DNA from: Larimichthys crocea
Lineage: Eukaryota > Chordata > Actinopteri > Sciaenidae
Direction of reading: 5' to 3'
Length of the DNA stretch: 64,000 nucleotides
Assembly (NCBI RefSeq): GCF_000972845.2
Contig: NC_040032.1
Location: 8,663,269 to 8,727,268 of the forward strand
Part shown: positions 35,740 through 46,694 of the stretch, in pieces
Layout of the letters: each line of letters starts with the position of its first letter
Numbering within the stretch: the stretch's first letter is position 1
Position numbers and translations under genes: made by a program
Notes under the pieces: model-generated
The model's database searches: none
Told to the model about the DNA's origin: nothing
The model's input: the letters and a program-made list of their open reading frames with translations, nothing else

Positions 35740-38308
35740 GATCAGCTGCAGAATTACTGAACTTAAACATTTGGTTTCATGCAAATGAGCCGTGTGACCG
35801 ACTTTAGAACAGCAAAGTAAACAGACGCTTCTTATCTCAGCCGAGCTCGAAGCTCGACGGCGTCTGAAGGAAACAGGAAGTAGACGAAAATGTGAGCGAG
35901 CGTCGACTGCAGTGACGGAGAGTGACGAGGGAAATGAAAGACCTGAAGCTGCTTGTCCCAGACTGTCTGAAACCTGGACGTAGTCTCCGTGATGTCCCCA
36001 CAGACTGTCTAAAACCTGGACGTAGTCTCTGAGATGTCCCCGCAGACTGTCTAAAACCTGGACGTAGTCTCCGTGACGTCCCCGCAGACTGTCTAAAACC
36101 TGGACGTAGTCTCCGTGACGTCCCCGCAGACTGTCTAAAACCTGGACGTAGTCTCCGTGACGTCCCCGCAGACTGTCTAAAACCTGGACGTAGTCTTTGA
36201 GACGTTAGTTTCGTGCCTGTGGGACTGATTGATATTTGGATCTTTGTTCCATAAATAGTTTCTGCCACATCAGCCACGACGTCGCCGGTTCGATACCAGC
36301 TGGAGACGTCGTTGCCCTGCGTGCTTCCTGTCTGCTGAGCAGAGTTCAGTTGTTTCGTGCTCTGATATTTATGACGGTGACTGATGACGAGCTCGGCTTT
36401 AGAAAACAGCAGCTGCATTCTTCAGTCAGGTCCAATCAGGACGCTGCGATCACACGGTGCTCAGTGAAGTCTGCTGTGTTTGTCAGAGGAAGTCTGAGCC
36501 TCACTGATTCCAACCTGCAGAGAAACAAACTGTGGAGTAACAGCACATACTTCATGTGTCCATGTGACAGCTCGGTGGCTGCATGCAAGAACAAACTGAG
36601 GTTGTGTTCAAGACAGCCGAGAGGAAGTCGCCCATTTCCGGAAGTGGCTTGTGACCTTTTACTGAGCGCTGTGTGGAGGCGGGCGGCGGTTTGAAGGCTG
36701 CTACAGGAGCAGATTACTGTGAGACGCTGCAGATCTCCTGCAGAGACTTTGTCCTGCAGAGACTTTGTCCTGCAGAGACCTCAGAGTTTTGTCTCTGTGT
36801 ATATTCGGTGAAACGTTCACAGCGTGTTGCTTTGACAGAAGCCGTGATCGTCACGTGTTCACACTGATGAGACACGATAATGAAGTGAACATCCTTCAGT
36901 CGCACAAACACCCACACAGTCCTTCAGTGGTGTCCGTCTCCGAGCCTCGCTGACGTCTCGGCGCTCTTCTTTAGAAATAATGAAGTGTGAAGAGGAGACG
37001 CAGCTCCGGACCCGGCTGCACACAGCTCGCTTTGTCCGAGCTTCACGAGCCCGACAACAACTTCACTGAGCCCAAACTCTGAAACAGGATCGGTACCACC
37101 GTCCTGCTAACAGCAGCTACAGTGAACTGCTGCCAGCTGCAGCTGCTGTTAGCTCATGTTAGCTCAGTTTGTTAGCTCAGAGCACCAGGGGAATGCCGGT
37201 GTCGTGCCAGAACCGGAGCTGGCATCTCGTTTGTGTGCTTTTCATTTGCACCTGCCGGCTCCAGCTGGCTGTCACACAGCCATGCGACGGCCGTGTTTAC
37301 ATATATAATAATATAATAATATAATATATAAAAAAATAATAATAATATAACAGACATATACGTGGCCTCAGGTTGTTTTGCTCTCAGCTGAGATTCGGGG
37401 CGGGTTCTGATGATGCTCGTTTATTCAAGTTTCTGTTTTTTTCTCTTCAGACCCACAGAAAACTTTTCTGTTGACAGGAAGTGATGTCCCTGATGGGAGC
37501 GTTGTGTGTCACATGACCGGCTCCGCTCCCTCGGCGCTCTAATCTTTGTCATCGTGGTCGAGCTGTGAACAGGAAGTGCGGTTATAAATAACCGGCTCGG
37601 TTCCTCGGGGTGAGACGCAGCTAACGAGGACGTCTGTTTGGACTGAGGCCGATCAGAACCATGGGCCGGTACACGGAGGCCAAACCTCTAACTGTCAAAA
37701 CTCTGCTACCTGTCGCAGCCGTCCTCCCTGACACATTATTACATTCACCAGTTTATCTGCTGATGATGAAGCATCTTTAATTTATTAAGTTTGTGTCGTA
37801 TCTCTGCGATGGGTCATGTTCAGAAAGGTTCTAATGAGCTGAGACCCAACTCAACTCAACTTTATTTATAAAGCCCTTTAAAAACAGCCGCAGCTAACAC
37901 AAGGTGCTGTACATAAAATAGAACATGAAATAAGACATATAAAACAAAGAACAATATAAAGACAATAATAAACGATAAAACAATGTTAAAATAATATTAA
38001 AGCAAAAACAGAAACAGAGTCTCAAAAATAACAGATTCATTCATAAACTAAATGTCGGTGTGTGGATCGGACCAATAGGAGCTCGTCGTGCTGATGGTGT
38101 AAAGACTTTGAAACTGAGATCTCGGATCAGTGGATCCACTTTGGTCGAGGTGAAAGTGTCTCGTGTGTCGCCCTCGATGACGTGCTGAGGTTTCACATCG
38201 TTCAGTGTTAACGAAGTTTAATTTATTCATCACACCTCTGCGCTCGCAGCGACCACTTCCACCTCAGAGCCAGACGACTTCCTGTCTAAACCTGGACGGA
38301 GTCTCTTG

Positions 38309-38351
<43 letters not shown>

Positions 38352-38846
38352 GTAGATCTGTTTCCCATCATGCTCTCTGCTCTGTCAGGTGTGTTGGACC
38401 CTCTCAGTGACACAGATGATCTGATCTGGTGACCTGAGCATCTGATTGGACCAGAGCCGCTCCATGAGTGCTGATAACGTTACATTAACGTTTGTCACCT
38501 GTCTCAGATCAGCTGATAATAAACCTGATCAGCCGCCGTCAGTCATCAATACACAACCATCATCAAACCAATAACTAACGTTCAGACAACGTTCAAACAA
38601 CATCAGATAAGTTGTACAGACTTTATGTTTCGGATTCAACGACTCTCTAATGTTAAACGTTATTTTAAAGTTAGTCAAACGTTATTTTAGTGTTAGTCTG
38701 GTGTTATATAATCATAACTGAGCGACTGTTTAAAGGTTACCGTCTGTTTAAAGAACGTGCTCTCACTGCAGACGCACTTCCTGTTGCTTCATAATGAAAG
38801 AATGAGTCATTGAAACATTTCACAGAAAAATCAGAGGAAGCTGAAA

Positions 38847-38890
<44 letters not shown>

Positions 38891-40410
38891 AGACCTTCAG
38901 ACTCACTTTGTGTCAGGAAGCTGCTCGGATCAGTGAATCCCTTCTGAGGCGTCCCACAAACCTCCAGAGACGTTTATAAAAAGACACTAATTAGACTGAG
39001 AGCACTCGAGAGTCGAGAAGAAGACGTTATGGTTTATGACACAGATTCTGTTTCCTGTCCGCGACACCGAGCTCGTTATTTTAATCGTTAACAGTCAGAT
39101 TAATAAACACGTGTGGTCTGTTCATGGTCTCCTCCTGATGAACACACTTTGTGTTTGTGTTGCAGTCTGAAGGCTCTGGTGTCCACAGGAGGGAAGAACG
39201 TCCAGGCGGCGTGTGACTGGTGAGAGCTGGCATACTTCCTGTGAACATGTACACGTGCTGCCCTCTGCTGGTGTTTCTTCTCTCTCACCTCTTCGGGTCT
39301 CGTCCCGTCCCTCCAGGCTCTTCTCCCACGTCGATGACCCGTTCCTGGACGACCCTCTGCCCAGAGAGTTTGTGTTGTACCTGCGACCCAGCGGGCCGCT
39401 GCTCCAGCAGCTCTCACACTTCTGGCAGCAGTCCCGCGTGTCCTGCGGCAAGAACAAGGCGCACAACATCTTCCCGCACATCACGCTGTGTCAGTTCTTC
39501 ATGGTCAGTGTCGGCGTTCACGTTAGATGGAGGTCATCTCTGTGAGCGAGCGCCACCCCTCAACTTCCTGTTTTCTTGTGTTCACGCTCAGTGCGCTGAC
39601 GGGAAGGTGGAGGCTCTGTCCGACGCTCTCCAGGCCACCGTGGCTACGTGGAAGTCTCGTATACCCGCGCCGCTCCCACTGGAGCTCTACACCTCCTCCA
39701 CCTTCATCGGGCTCTTCGTGGAGGAGGAGGTGGCCGAGGTGCTGAAGGGGTTTGCTGCTGACTTTGCAACTGAAGCTGCAGCTAAAGCAGGTTTGAGTCC
39801 GTTTGTCTGTTCTCAGATGTGATGCAGAGCGATGCAGAGTGATGTTCTAAACGTCTGCTTGCCCTCTGCCTCCTCCTCTGTCCAGACGTTCGTGTGGAGC
39901 CTCATAAGAAGCAGCTTCACGTCACATTGGCGTATCACTTCCAGGCCGGTCACCTCCCGGTTCTGGAGAAGTTGGCCAAAAACGTGGACGTGTCGTCAGG
40001 CTGCGATTGGCTGGCTGTGCTCTTCTCGCGGGACATTCGCTTTGCAAACCACGAGGTGAGTCTCTTCTTTAAAATGCTCCTCGTCTGTTGGGTTTGGTTC
40101 TTGTCGGACCTTGGGTCAAACACGTGTCGTCTCTCTGCAGACGCTCCAGGTGATGTACCCGTACGCGCCTCAGAACGACGACGAGCTGGAGCTGGTGCCC
40201 GGAGACTTCATCTTCATGTCTGCGGTGGAGCAGAGCAGCGCCAGCGAGGGCTGGCTGTACGGCACCTCGCTGGGCACCGGCCTGTCGGGGCTCCTACCTG
40301 AGAACTACGTGAACCGGGCCGATGAGTCCGACACCTGGGTCGTCCACGGGTGAGGACACATGGAGGGACTTCTTCTGTAGCTTTGTGTTGTGTACTGCTG
40401 GTGTTTAAAG

Positions 40411-40454
<44 letters not shown>

Positions 40455-42205
40455 TCAGCTCTCACTCTGTTCTGAACTGTGCCTCTCCGTCGAGCTCCGG
40501 CAGCTCTGTGGCTGCTTCACTGTTTGATGGGAAGCTGAGCGACAGTCTGCTCGACAGTCTGATGGATCCTTGCAGCCTCGCCGGCATCTGTCCTCTGCAG
40601 GTACAGGCTCAGCCGCTGCTGATACACCAGTGATACACCAGTGATACATCAATGATACACCAATGATACACCAGTGATACACCAATGGTACACCAATGGT
40701 ACACCAATAATGCACCAACAATACACCAACGATACATCAACGATACACCAATGATACACCAATGGTACACCAATGATACACCAATAATACACCAACAATA
40801 CACCAACGATACACCAGTGATACACCAATGGTACACCAATGGTACACCAATAATGCACCAACGATACATCAACGATACATCAACGATACACCAATGATAC
40901 ACCAGTGATACACCAATGGTACACCAATGGTACACCAAAGATACACCAAAGATACACCAGTGATACACCAAAGATACACCAGTGATACACCAAAGATACA
41001 CCAATGGTACACCAATGATACACCAATGGTACACCAAAGATACACCAAAGATACACCAGTGATACACCAATGATACACCAGTGATACACCAATGGTACAC
41101 CAGTGATACACCAGTGATACACCAATGATACACCAATGATACACCAATGGTACACCAGTGATACACCAGTGATACACCAACGATACCACCACGATACCAC
41201 CAACTGATTACACCACGATACACCAATGATTACACCAACCAATAATAATAATACACCAACGATACACCAATGATACACCAATGATACATCAATGATACAC
41301 CAGTGTTATACACCAACGATACACTAATAATACACCACGATACACCAACGGATCACAACGATACCACCAGTTGATACACCAACGATACAACTAATATCAC
41401 CAACGATACACCAACAGATACACCAACGATACACCAGTGATACACCAACGATACACTAATAATACACCAACGATAGACCAATGATACACCAACGATACAC
41501 TAATAATACACCAACGATTACACCAACGATACACCAACAATACACCAACGATACACTAAAATCCCAACGATAACCAAGATACACCAGTGATACAACCAAC
41601 GATACACCAACGATACACCAACATACACCAAACTAATACACCAACGATACAACCATGATACACCAACGATACACTAATAATACACCAACGACCAGAACAA
41701 CACCAAATGATACACCAACGATACACCATCAACACCGATACCACCATGATACACCAACGATACACCATGATACACCAATAATACACCAACGATACACCAA
41801 CGATACACCAATAATACATCAGTGATACACCAACGATACACCAACAATACATCAGTGATACACCAACGATACACCAACAATACATCAGTGATACACCAAC
41901 GATACACCAATAATACATCAGTGATACACCAACAATACACCAACGATACACCAATAATACATCAATGATACATCAATAATCAGGCTCAGCAGCAGCGTGT
42001 GATGATCCTTCTTGATCTCAGGTGTCGAGGCCGATGTCTTCGTCCTCCCTGTCCAAGATGAGACTGTTTGTGTGTCGCCATGGCGAGCGGATGGACGTGG
42101 TGTTTGGGAAGCACTGGGTCGCTCAGTGCTTTGACTCCAAAGGTGAGCATGCAAACACAGGTGAATGGTACAGACTGTATGCTTCCATTGGACACACTGT
42201 GAGAG

Positions 42206-42248
<43 letters not shown>

Positions 42249-43434
42249 GCCGATACATTCGCTCTAACCTCAACATGCCGCCCAGCCTGCCGGCGAGGAG
42301 CGGAGGTCACCGGGACTACGACAAAGATTGTCCAATTACTGTGTTTGGCTCCACCCAGGCCCGGCTTGTAGGTCAGTGCAGCGTCTCGTATAAATCAGTG
42401 TAATCCCGCTGTGGTAACTATGTTCAGCTGTACTCGAGTATTTGTTCTGATCTGTTCTGTCAGGTGAAGCTCTGTTGGAAAGCCACGCAGCAATAGACTT
42501 TGTTTACTGCTCTCCGTCTCTTCGCTGCGTTCAGACCGCTCAGCACATCCTGCAGGGTAAGACGCCGTCACCAGTGACCTCATCAGTACTCTGATTACAC
42601 TGTAATACACAGTTACTGCAGCACGTCTCACCTTTCATGGAGTAGATGCACAGTGTGACCCGAGGTGTTTCCCTCACTCTGTCAGGTCTCCAGCAGGACG
42701 GAAAAACAAAGATCCGTGTGGAACCCGGATTATTCGAATGGACCAAGTGGGTGTCCGGCACGTGTCTGCCCACCTGGATCCCTCCAGCTGAGCTGGCCGC
42801 TGATAACCTGAGTGTGGACACAACATACAGGTACGCAGCAGCACCGGCACGTCTTCATCTGAGCCGCTGCTGCAGTTTACTGTGACCTGTGTGTGTCGCT
42901 CTGTCCACAGACCTCATGTTCCCATAAGCAAGTTGGCGGTGTCGGAGTCGTACGACACCTACATCAGCAGGAGCTTCCAAGTGACCCGAGAGATCCTGGC
43001 AGAGTGCAACAACCTGGGTCAGTCGCACGCCGTCTGCTTCGAGCTGCACGTTTCCAACACAAACAGCACAGAGCGCTAACGGCATGTGTGGAATGTTCTC
43101 TACCTCTTTCACACAGGAAACACGGTCCTGATCGTGGCCCATGCTTCCTCCCTCGAGGCGTGCACTCGCCAGATTCAAGGCCTCACTCCCCAAAACTCCA
43201 AGGACTTTGTCCAAGTTGTCCGAAAGGTCAGTGTGCTGCTTTTAGCTCCTCCTCGCCTCCGCCTCGTTCTTTAACGTCCGTCTCTTCTCTGTGCAGATTC
43301 CATACTTGGGTTTTTGTGCTTGTGAAGAAATGGGAGAGACCGGGGTGTGGCAGCTGGTGGACCCGCCCATCCTGCCTCTGACTCATGGACCCAACCACAG
43401 CTTCAACTGGAGGGAGATGCTCATGCAGGACTGA
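33434..43434 (+). CDS. ubash3b: Ubiquitin-associated and SH3 domain-containing protein B (STS-1/TULA-2), 14 coding exons
   Basis: Exons: 33434-33561, 39166-39219, 39317-39503, 39592-39790, 39886-40055, 40141-40349, 40459-40600, 42022-42142, 42249-42371, 42464-42556, 42686-42830, 42911-43017, 43117-43226, 43297-43434. They join in phase to 641 residues (human about 649). Order: UBA domain (about 24-65, MGFPRTRA), 2H-phosphoesterase domain with HxT motifs H115-I-T117 and H201-V-T203, SH3 (about 247-315), a divergent linker (exon 7), and a C-terminal histidine-phosphatase domain. Catalytic R382, H383, R386, R465, E493 and H568 are all present at a constant +3 offset from human STS-1. The protein dephosphorylates ZAP-70/SYK-type kinases and binds CBL and ubiquitin. 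The start MAAKEDLYAKVTPRR matches UBASH3B, not UBASH3A. The chosen ATG follows a stop and an upstream ORF. Which teleost co-orthologue (a or b) this is cannot be told here. Confidence 0.96.
34733..35010 (-). repeat. Dispersed repeat (body), copy B, minus orientation
   Basis: Reverse complement matches 16158-16445 and 58945-59215 almost base for base. Lies in ubash3b intron 1, about 0.95 kb before the 42-bp array at 35958. Confidence 0.85.
35280..35425 (+). repeat. 22-bp tandem repeat, about 6 units
   Basis: tctgatggtggttctgtttc + ag repeated, with attcag variants, in ubash3b intron 1. The units contain repeated ttctgtttcag words that mimic 3' splice sites. Confidence 0.9.
35958..36208 (+). 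repeat. 42-bp minisatellite, array 3 (about 6 units)
   Basis: Same unit as arrays 1 and 2. Its minus strand gives a long ORF with 14-residue periodicity (GTSRRLRPGFRQSA), an artefact of the array. Confidence 0.92.
37853..38020 (-). mobile_element. Probable LINE 3'-end fragment
   Basis: Begins caactttatttataaagccc and includes aaggtgctgtacataaaa, words common at 3' ends of L2-type fish LINEs read in reverse, followed by A-rich sequence. Recognition is from memory of the word pattern only. Confidence 0.45.
38460..38590 (+). repeat. Dispersed repeat shared with 18748-18880
   Basis: Direct ~130-base match to the 18.75-kb copy; no hairpin follows here. Confidence 0.8.
40412..40458 (+). promoter_or_regulatory. 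(GT)n tract at the 3' splice site of ubash3b exon 7
   Basis: A long GT run is followed directly by gtcctcag and exon 7, so the branch/pyrimidine region is mostly UG repeat in RNA. Exon 7 is the least conserved part of the protein, the linker between SH3 and phosphatase. Confidence 0.55.
40615..41985. repeat. 11-bp minisatellite (about 120 copies) in ubash3b intron 7
   Basis: A unit of the form atacaccaatg repeats from about 40620 to 41985, nearly filling intron 7 (40601-42021). Variants differ mainly at positions 9-10 (aatg, agtg, aacg, aata) and gtacacc versus atacacc. Because 11 is not a multiple of three, each frame cycles through an 11-residue super-repeat; the minus strand stays open for about 200 codons (VYHWC-rich). 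This is a by-product of the repeat, not a gene. Between about 41170 and 41790 the period breaks up with single-base slips. Confidence 0.93.
42207..42248 (+). promoter_or_regulatory. (GT)n tract at the 3' splice site of ubash3b exon 9
   Basis: Intron 8 (42143-42248) ends in a GT run followed by gtgtgcag and exon 9, leaving almost no pyrimidine tract. Third case in the window of a UG-repeat acceptor. Confidence 0.55.
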
Positions 43435-44045
43435 TGAAGCTAACGTGCCCTCTTCACTTCTGAAATATTTATTTTTAACCCACACTGCTCCAAACCCGAC
43501 TACCAAAAATCAAAAACTCGTGTGGCTTCCGTCAAAGACTTCAGCTCAGGATGAATGTCCGGTTTGTGTGGAGGTCACAGAGCGGGCGGAGGTCTCCGTC
43601 CACGCTCCACCAGGTGCTGCAAGAAATCTGGATGTTTCTCGATGGTTGCTGATGAATCAGGTTTTTATTCTGCCGTGAGAAGGCGTCATTGAGCTCCGTC
43701 TGTGCGGCGCCCTCCTCAGGCGGGGGGCGGTGAAGACTGCTGCCTTCTTACACACTGTGACGAGAGAGAGAGAGAGACAGAGAGAGAGACAGAGAGAGAC
43801 ACAGAGAGAGAGAGAGAGAGACACAGAGAGAGACAGAGAGAGAGACAGAGAGAGAGACAGAGAGAGAGAGACAGACACAGAGAGAGACAGAGAGAGACAG
43901 AGAGAGACAGACAGAGAGAGACAGAGAGACAGACAGAGCTTCTCACACGTTTCATATTTTTTAACTGTCGGATGATTTAAGCGCTTACTGCCTACTCTGA
44001 TTATTTGTACTCAGAAAAATGAATAAAGCAAAGATGTTCTGAAGG
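43435..44045 (+). other. ubash3b: ubash3b 3' untranslated region with GA tract and polyA signal
   Basis: After the stop there is an AU-rich word (about 43462-43476, atatttattttta), then a ~180-base (gagaca)n purine tract (43757-43937), and an AATAAA at 44022-44027. No other transcript signal precedes that hexamer, so the UTR is about 0.6 kb. Confidence 0.6.
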
Positions 44046-44059
44046 CTTCTACATGTCAG

Positions 44060-44260
44060 TGTGTGTGTTCTGTATGAAAACATACACACCACAACACCAC
44101 ACACACCACAACGTCACATCACAACACCACACACACACCAAAACACCACACACACACTACAACACCACACACACACACTACAACACCGCACACACACACT
44201 ACAACACCGCACACACACACTACAACACCACACACACGCCACAACGTCACATCCCGTTAA
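44060..44260. repeat. Imperfect (cacacacactacaacac)n array
   Basis: Units of caca runs separated by actacaacacc repeat about every 23-24 bases downstream of ubash3b. Confidence 0.8.
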
Positions 44261-44388
44261 CACAGTTCCCAAACTTTTCAGCCCACGACCCCCAAAAACA
44301 ATGGTACCAGTGATTTCTCCAGTGAACTTTTGTTACAGTTCTGGCTAAAATCTGACATTTCTAAAAGTTTTTATTTTTTTATTTTATA

Positions 44389-44570
44389 TTTCTGATGCTG
44401 ACGGTAAACTCAGAGCTCGTGTGGGTGAATCTTTAGAGATCCACTGTGAGCTGAGGGTGGAGGTCAGAGGGTGGAGGTCTGAGGGCGGAGGTCAGAGGGT
44501 GGAGGTCAGAGGGCGGAGGTCAGAGGGTGGAGGTCAGAGGGCGGAGGTCAGAGGGTGGAGGAGCAGGTAG
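44389..44570 (+). repeat. Segmental direct repeat, left copy, with (ggaggtcagaggg)n array
   Basis: From tttctgatgctgac to ggaggagcaggtagg this stretch matches 45246-45385. Each copy ends in a ~14-bp ggaggtcagagggtgg/cgg array of different length. Confidence 0.85.
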
Positions 44571-45068
44571 GACATTTCTAAAAGGTTTGATTTGATTTCT
44601 GAAAATCATCTTGCGGCCTCGCTGCTTAAAGCACAGTGCTGATTTAAATATATCTAAATATATAAAGTGACCTGATGATGACGTTAGCATTACGGCTACA
44701 GAGAGGAGCATGTCCAGCTAACGTAACAAAGCTACAGGTCGATATCTTTGTTCATGTATTATCAGTAATTATCTGTATTTATCAGTGATTTTTATAATCT
44801 CTGTATTTATCTGTAATTATCAGTATTTATCTGTATTTATCCTGTAGTTATCTGTATTTCATATTTATCAGTATTTATCTGTCCATGTTCACTGATTTAG
44901 ATTTAGATTTCAGTTTTTGGGTCTGTTTACATTTCAGTGTGTCACCATCAGGAGGGAAATAATATTTATAACTGTGTTTTCATACAGGAGCCCAGAGCAG
45001 ACAAACCAAACACAGAAATGTATTTACGACCTGCAGATGAAATATGTCTGTCATGCAGTTATAATGTT

Positions 45069-45070
<2 letters not shown>

Positions 45071-45104
<34 letters not shown>
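45071..45104. repeat. (AC)n microsatellite
   Basis: Perfect AC run between the two copies of the segmental repeat. Confidence 0.9.
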
Positions 45105-45106
<2 letters not shown>

Positions 45107-45245
45107 GTGTGACACAAACACTAGATGGCGCTGTTGTTTGATGACCAGTAACTTCCACAGAAACTGAGGAGCAGCTGCTGCACGTCTGTTTATTTACACT
45201 GAGACCAGTCATGGTGAATATATTGATGATTAATAGTTAATCAAT

Positions 45246-45385
45246 ATTTCTGATGCTGACAGTAAACTCAAAGCTCGTATGGATGAATCTTCAGAGATCC
45301 ACTGTGAGCTCTGAGGGTGGAGGTCAGAGGGCGGAGGTCAGAGGGTGGAGGTCAGAGGGCGGAGGAGCAGGCAGCAGGTAGGAGC
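45246..45385 (+). repeat. Segmental direct repeat, right copy
   Basis: Second copy of 44389-44570, about 857 bases downstream, with several substitutions and a shorter terminal array. Confidence 0.85.
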
Positions 45386-45459
45386 TGACTGACGGAGCCA
45401 CCTGTCTGTAAATCACTCATGGATCCTGCTCACAGTCCGTTAGTGTTACGTGTTACGTG

Positions 45460-46051
45460 GGGATGAGTATTGATCAGATTGTTACGATTCGATTCCATGA
45501 TCGATTCTGCTTAACGATTCGATTCTTTATCGATTCTCATTTGGGGAAAAAAAGGAAAACAAACAGCCAGACTCTCTCTCTCGTCATGGTCGTCTTCTAA
45601 ATGTAATGCAGAGGCATTGGTTTAATGTGACTGTTACAGCATGTTTTACAAAGCAGCACATGGTGCTAACATGGTTGGCAGTGTGTTACGTACCAGAGTT
45701 ACCTTCCATAGCGTCCGAGTTCGAAGCGTGTCAAAAACACGACATTCATTTAAAAATATTGCACGTTGTGTGCACAAATGTTTCTGCATGTTCATCGCTG
45801 TTATCTCCACTTTGCAATGATTGCAAGTCGCCCTGTTGACGTCTGTAAAATGCAGCCAAACTTTGGAGCGTTTGAACCGAGTGGGTGACATTGTTACTAC
45901 TGACTGCACTGCACGTGAGAAACTTACGTAAGTTACGTGACGTAATTCGTGCTTCCTGGAATCGATAAGAGAATCGTTAAATAAACTGCCAAACGATTCC
46001 ATGGGATTGAAACACACGGAACCGGTTCTCATCGATCGATTCCCATCCCTA
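45460..46051 (-). mobile_element. Non-autonomous hAT element with BED zinc-finger relic
   Basis: The 592-base element is flanked by identical 8-base duplications gttacgtg (45452-45459 and 46052-46059), the length hAT transposases make. Ends are inverted copies of gggatgag/gggatggg followed by runs of gattcgatt-like sub-terminal repeats. On the minus strand an ATG (about 45895) opens KVWLHFTDV...CNHC...MQKHL, the N-terminal BED finger of ZBED/hAT transposases; the last zinc-binding His is replaced (KHLCTQ), and the frame then drifts into unrelated sequence and a stop near 45646. No catalytic domain is present, so it must have moved with help from another copy. Left end lacks the ta seen at the right end. 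Confidence 0.85.
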
Positions 46052-46694
46052 GTTACGTGTCCGTAATGACCACCTGATGCTGTGATGAGCTTTACTGAGT
46101 CTGTGTGTGTGTTAGCTTCATGTCATGTTATTGTCCTTATAATAACACGGTTCAACAGTCAGTTTGTGTCATGAAGCTTCCTCACTGAGTTCACGTGTCC
46201 GTCATGATGAGGCTGTTTGATCCTCTGACTGAAGGAAAGGAGCTTCATCATCTCCTTCAGCAGAGGACACAGAGCATCCTTTAGGAAAGGAAAGGAGGAG
46301 ATGTGAGAGTCCAAACTGTTTGGAACTGTGCCATCCAGCGTCCTGCAGATCCTCATGAAGTTCCCGTTGCTGATTCCTCAGAGATCTTTGCCATAACTTG
46401 CTAATATGTTTGTGTGTGAGTGGACAGGAGGGTGAGCGAGCATAGCAGCTAACAAACACTTCATCTGCTTCTGTGACAGCTGGACAATATTCATTATTAC
46501 TGACACTCTGACTGATGATGACGTCACAGTTTGACATTTCCTGCAGCAAACAACACGGTCAGAGCGCGGGGAGGATCCAGGAAGGATCTCAGAGGAGCGT
46601 TTTGTAGTCCATCTTCTGGACTTTGTAGTTTTACCACAGATCACGTCAACAACATTCACCGTCGCTTCATGACGTAGAGTGAGAGCAGTCGACT

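Larger units (their letters stand above)
33562..39165 (+). other. ubash3b intron 1 (5.6 kb), repeat-filled
   Basis: The only long intron besides intron 7. It holds AC/GT runs (33570-33617, 33872-33913, 35150-35211, 35706-35737, 38311-38350, 38850-38887), a minus-oriented copy of the dispersed repeat (34733-35010), a 22-bp array (35280-35425), a 42-bp array (35958-36208), an L2-like 3' fragment (37853-38020) and a repeat shared with 18.75 kb (38460-38590). No exon is supported inside it. Confidence 0.7.

Noticed and set aside
36270..36310. B-box-like ggttcgatacc
   Set aside because: No A-box at a suitable distance upstream.
35837..36418. 193-codon minus-strand ORF with repeated RLRPGFRQSA
   Set aside because: 14-residue periodicity comes from the 42-bp minisatellite.
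40609..41281. Minus-strand ORFs up to 205 codons rich in VYHWC motifs
   Set aside because: They are the reverse reading of the 11-bp satellite; an 11-base period with few stop-forming triplets keeps all frames open.
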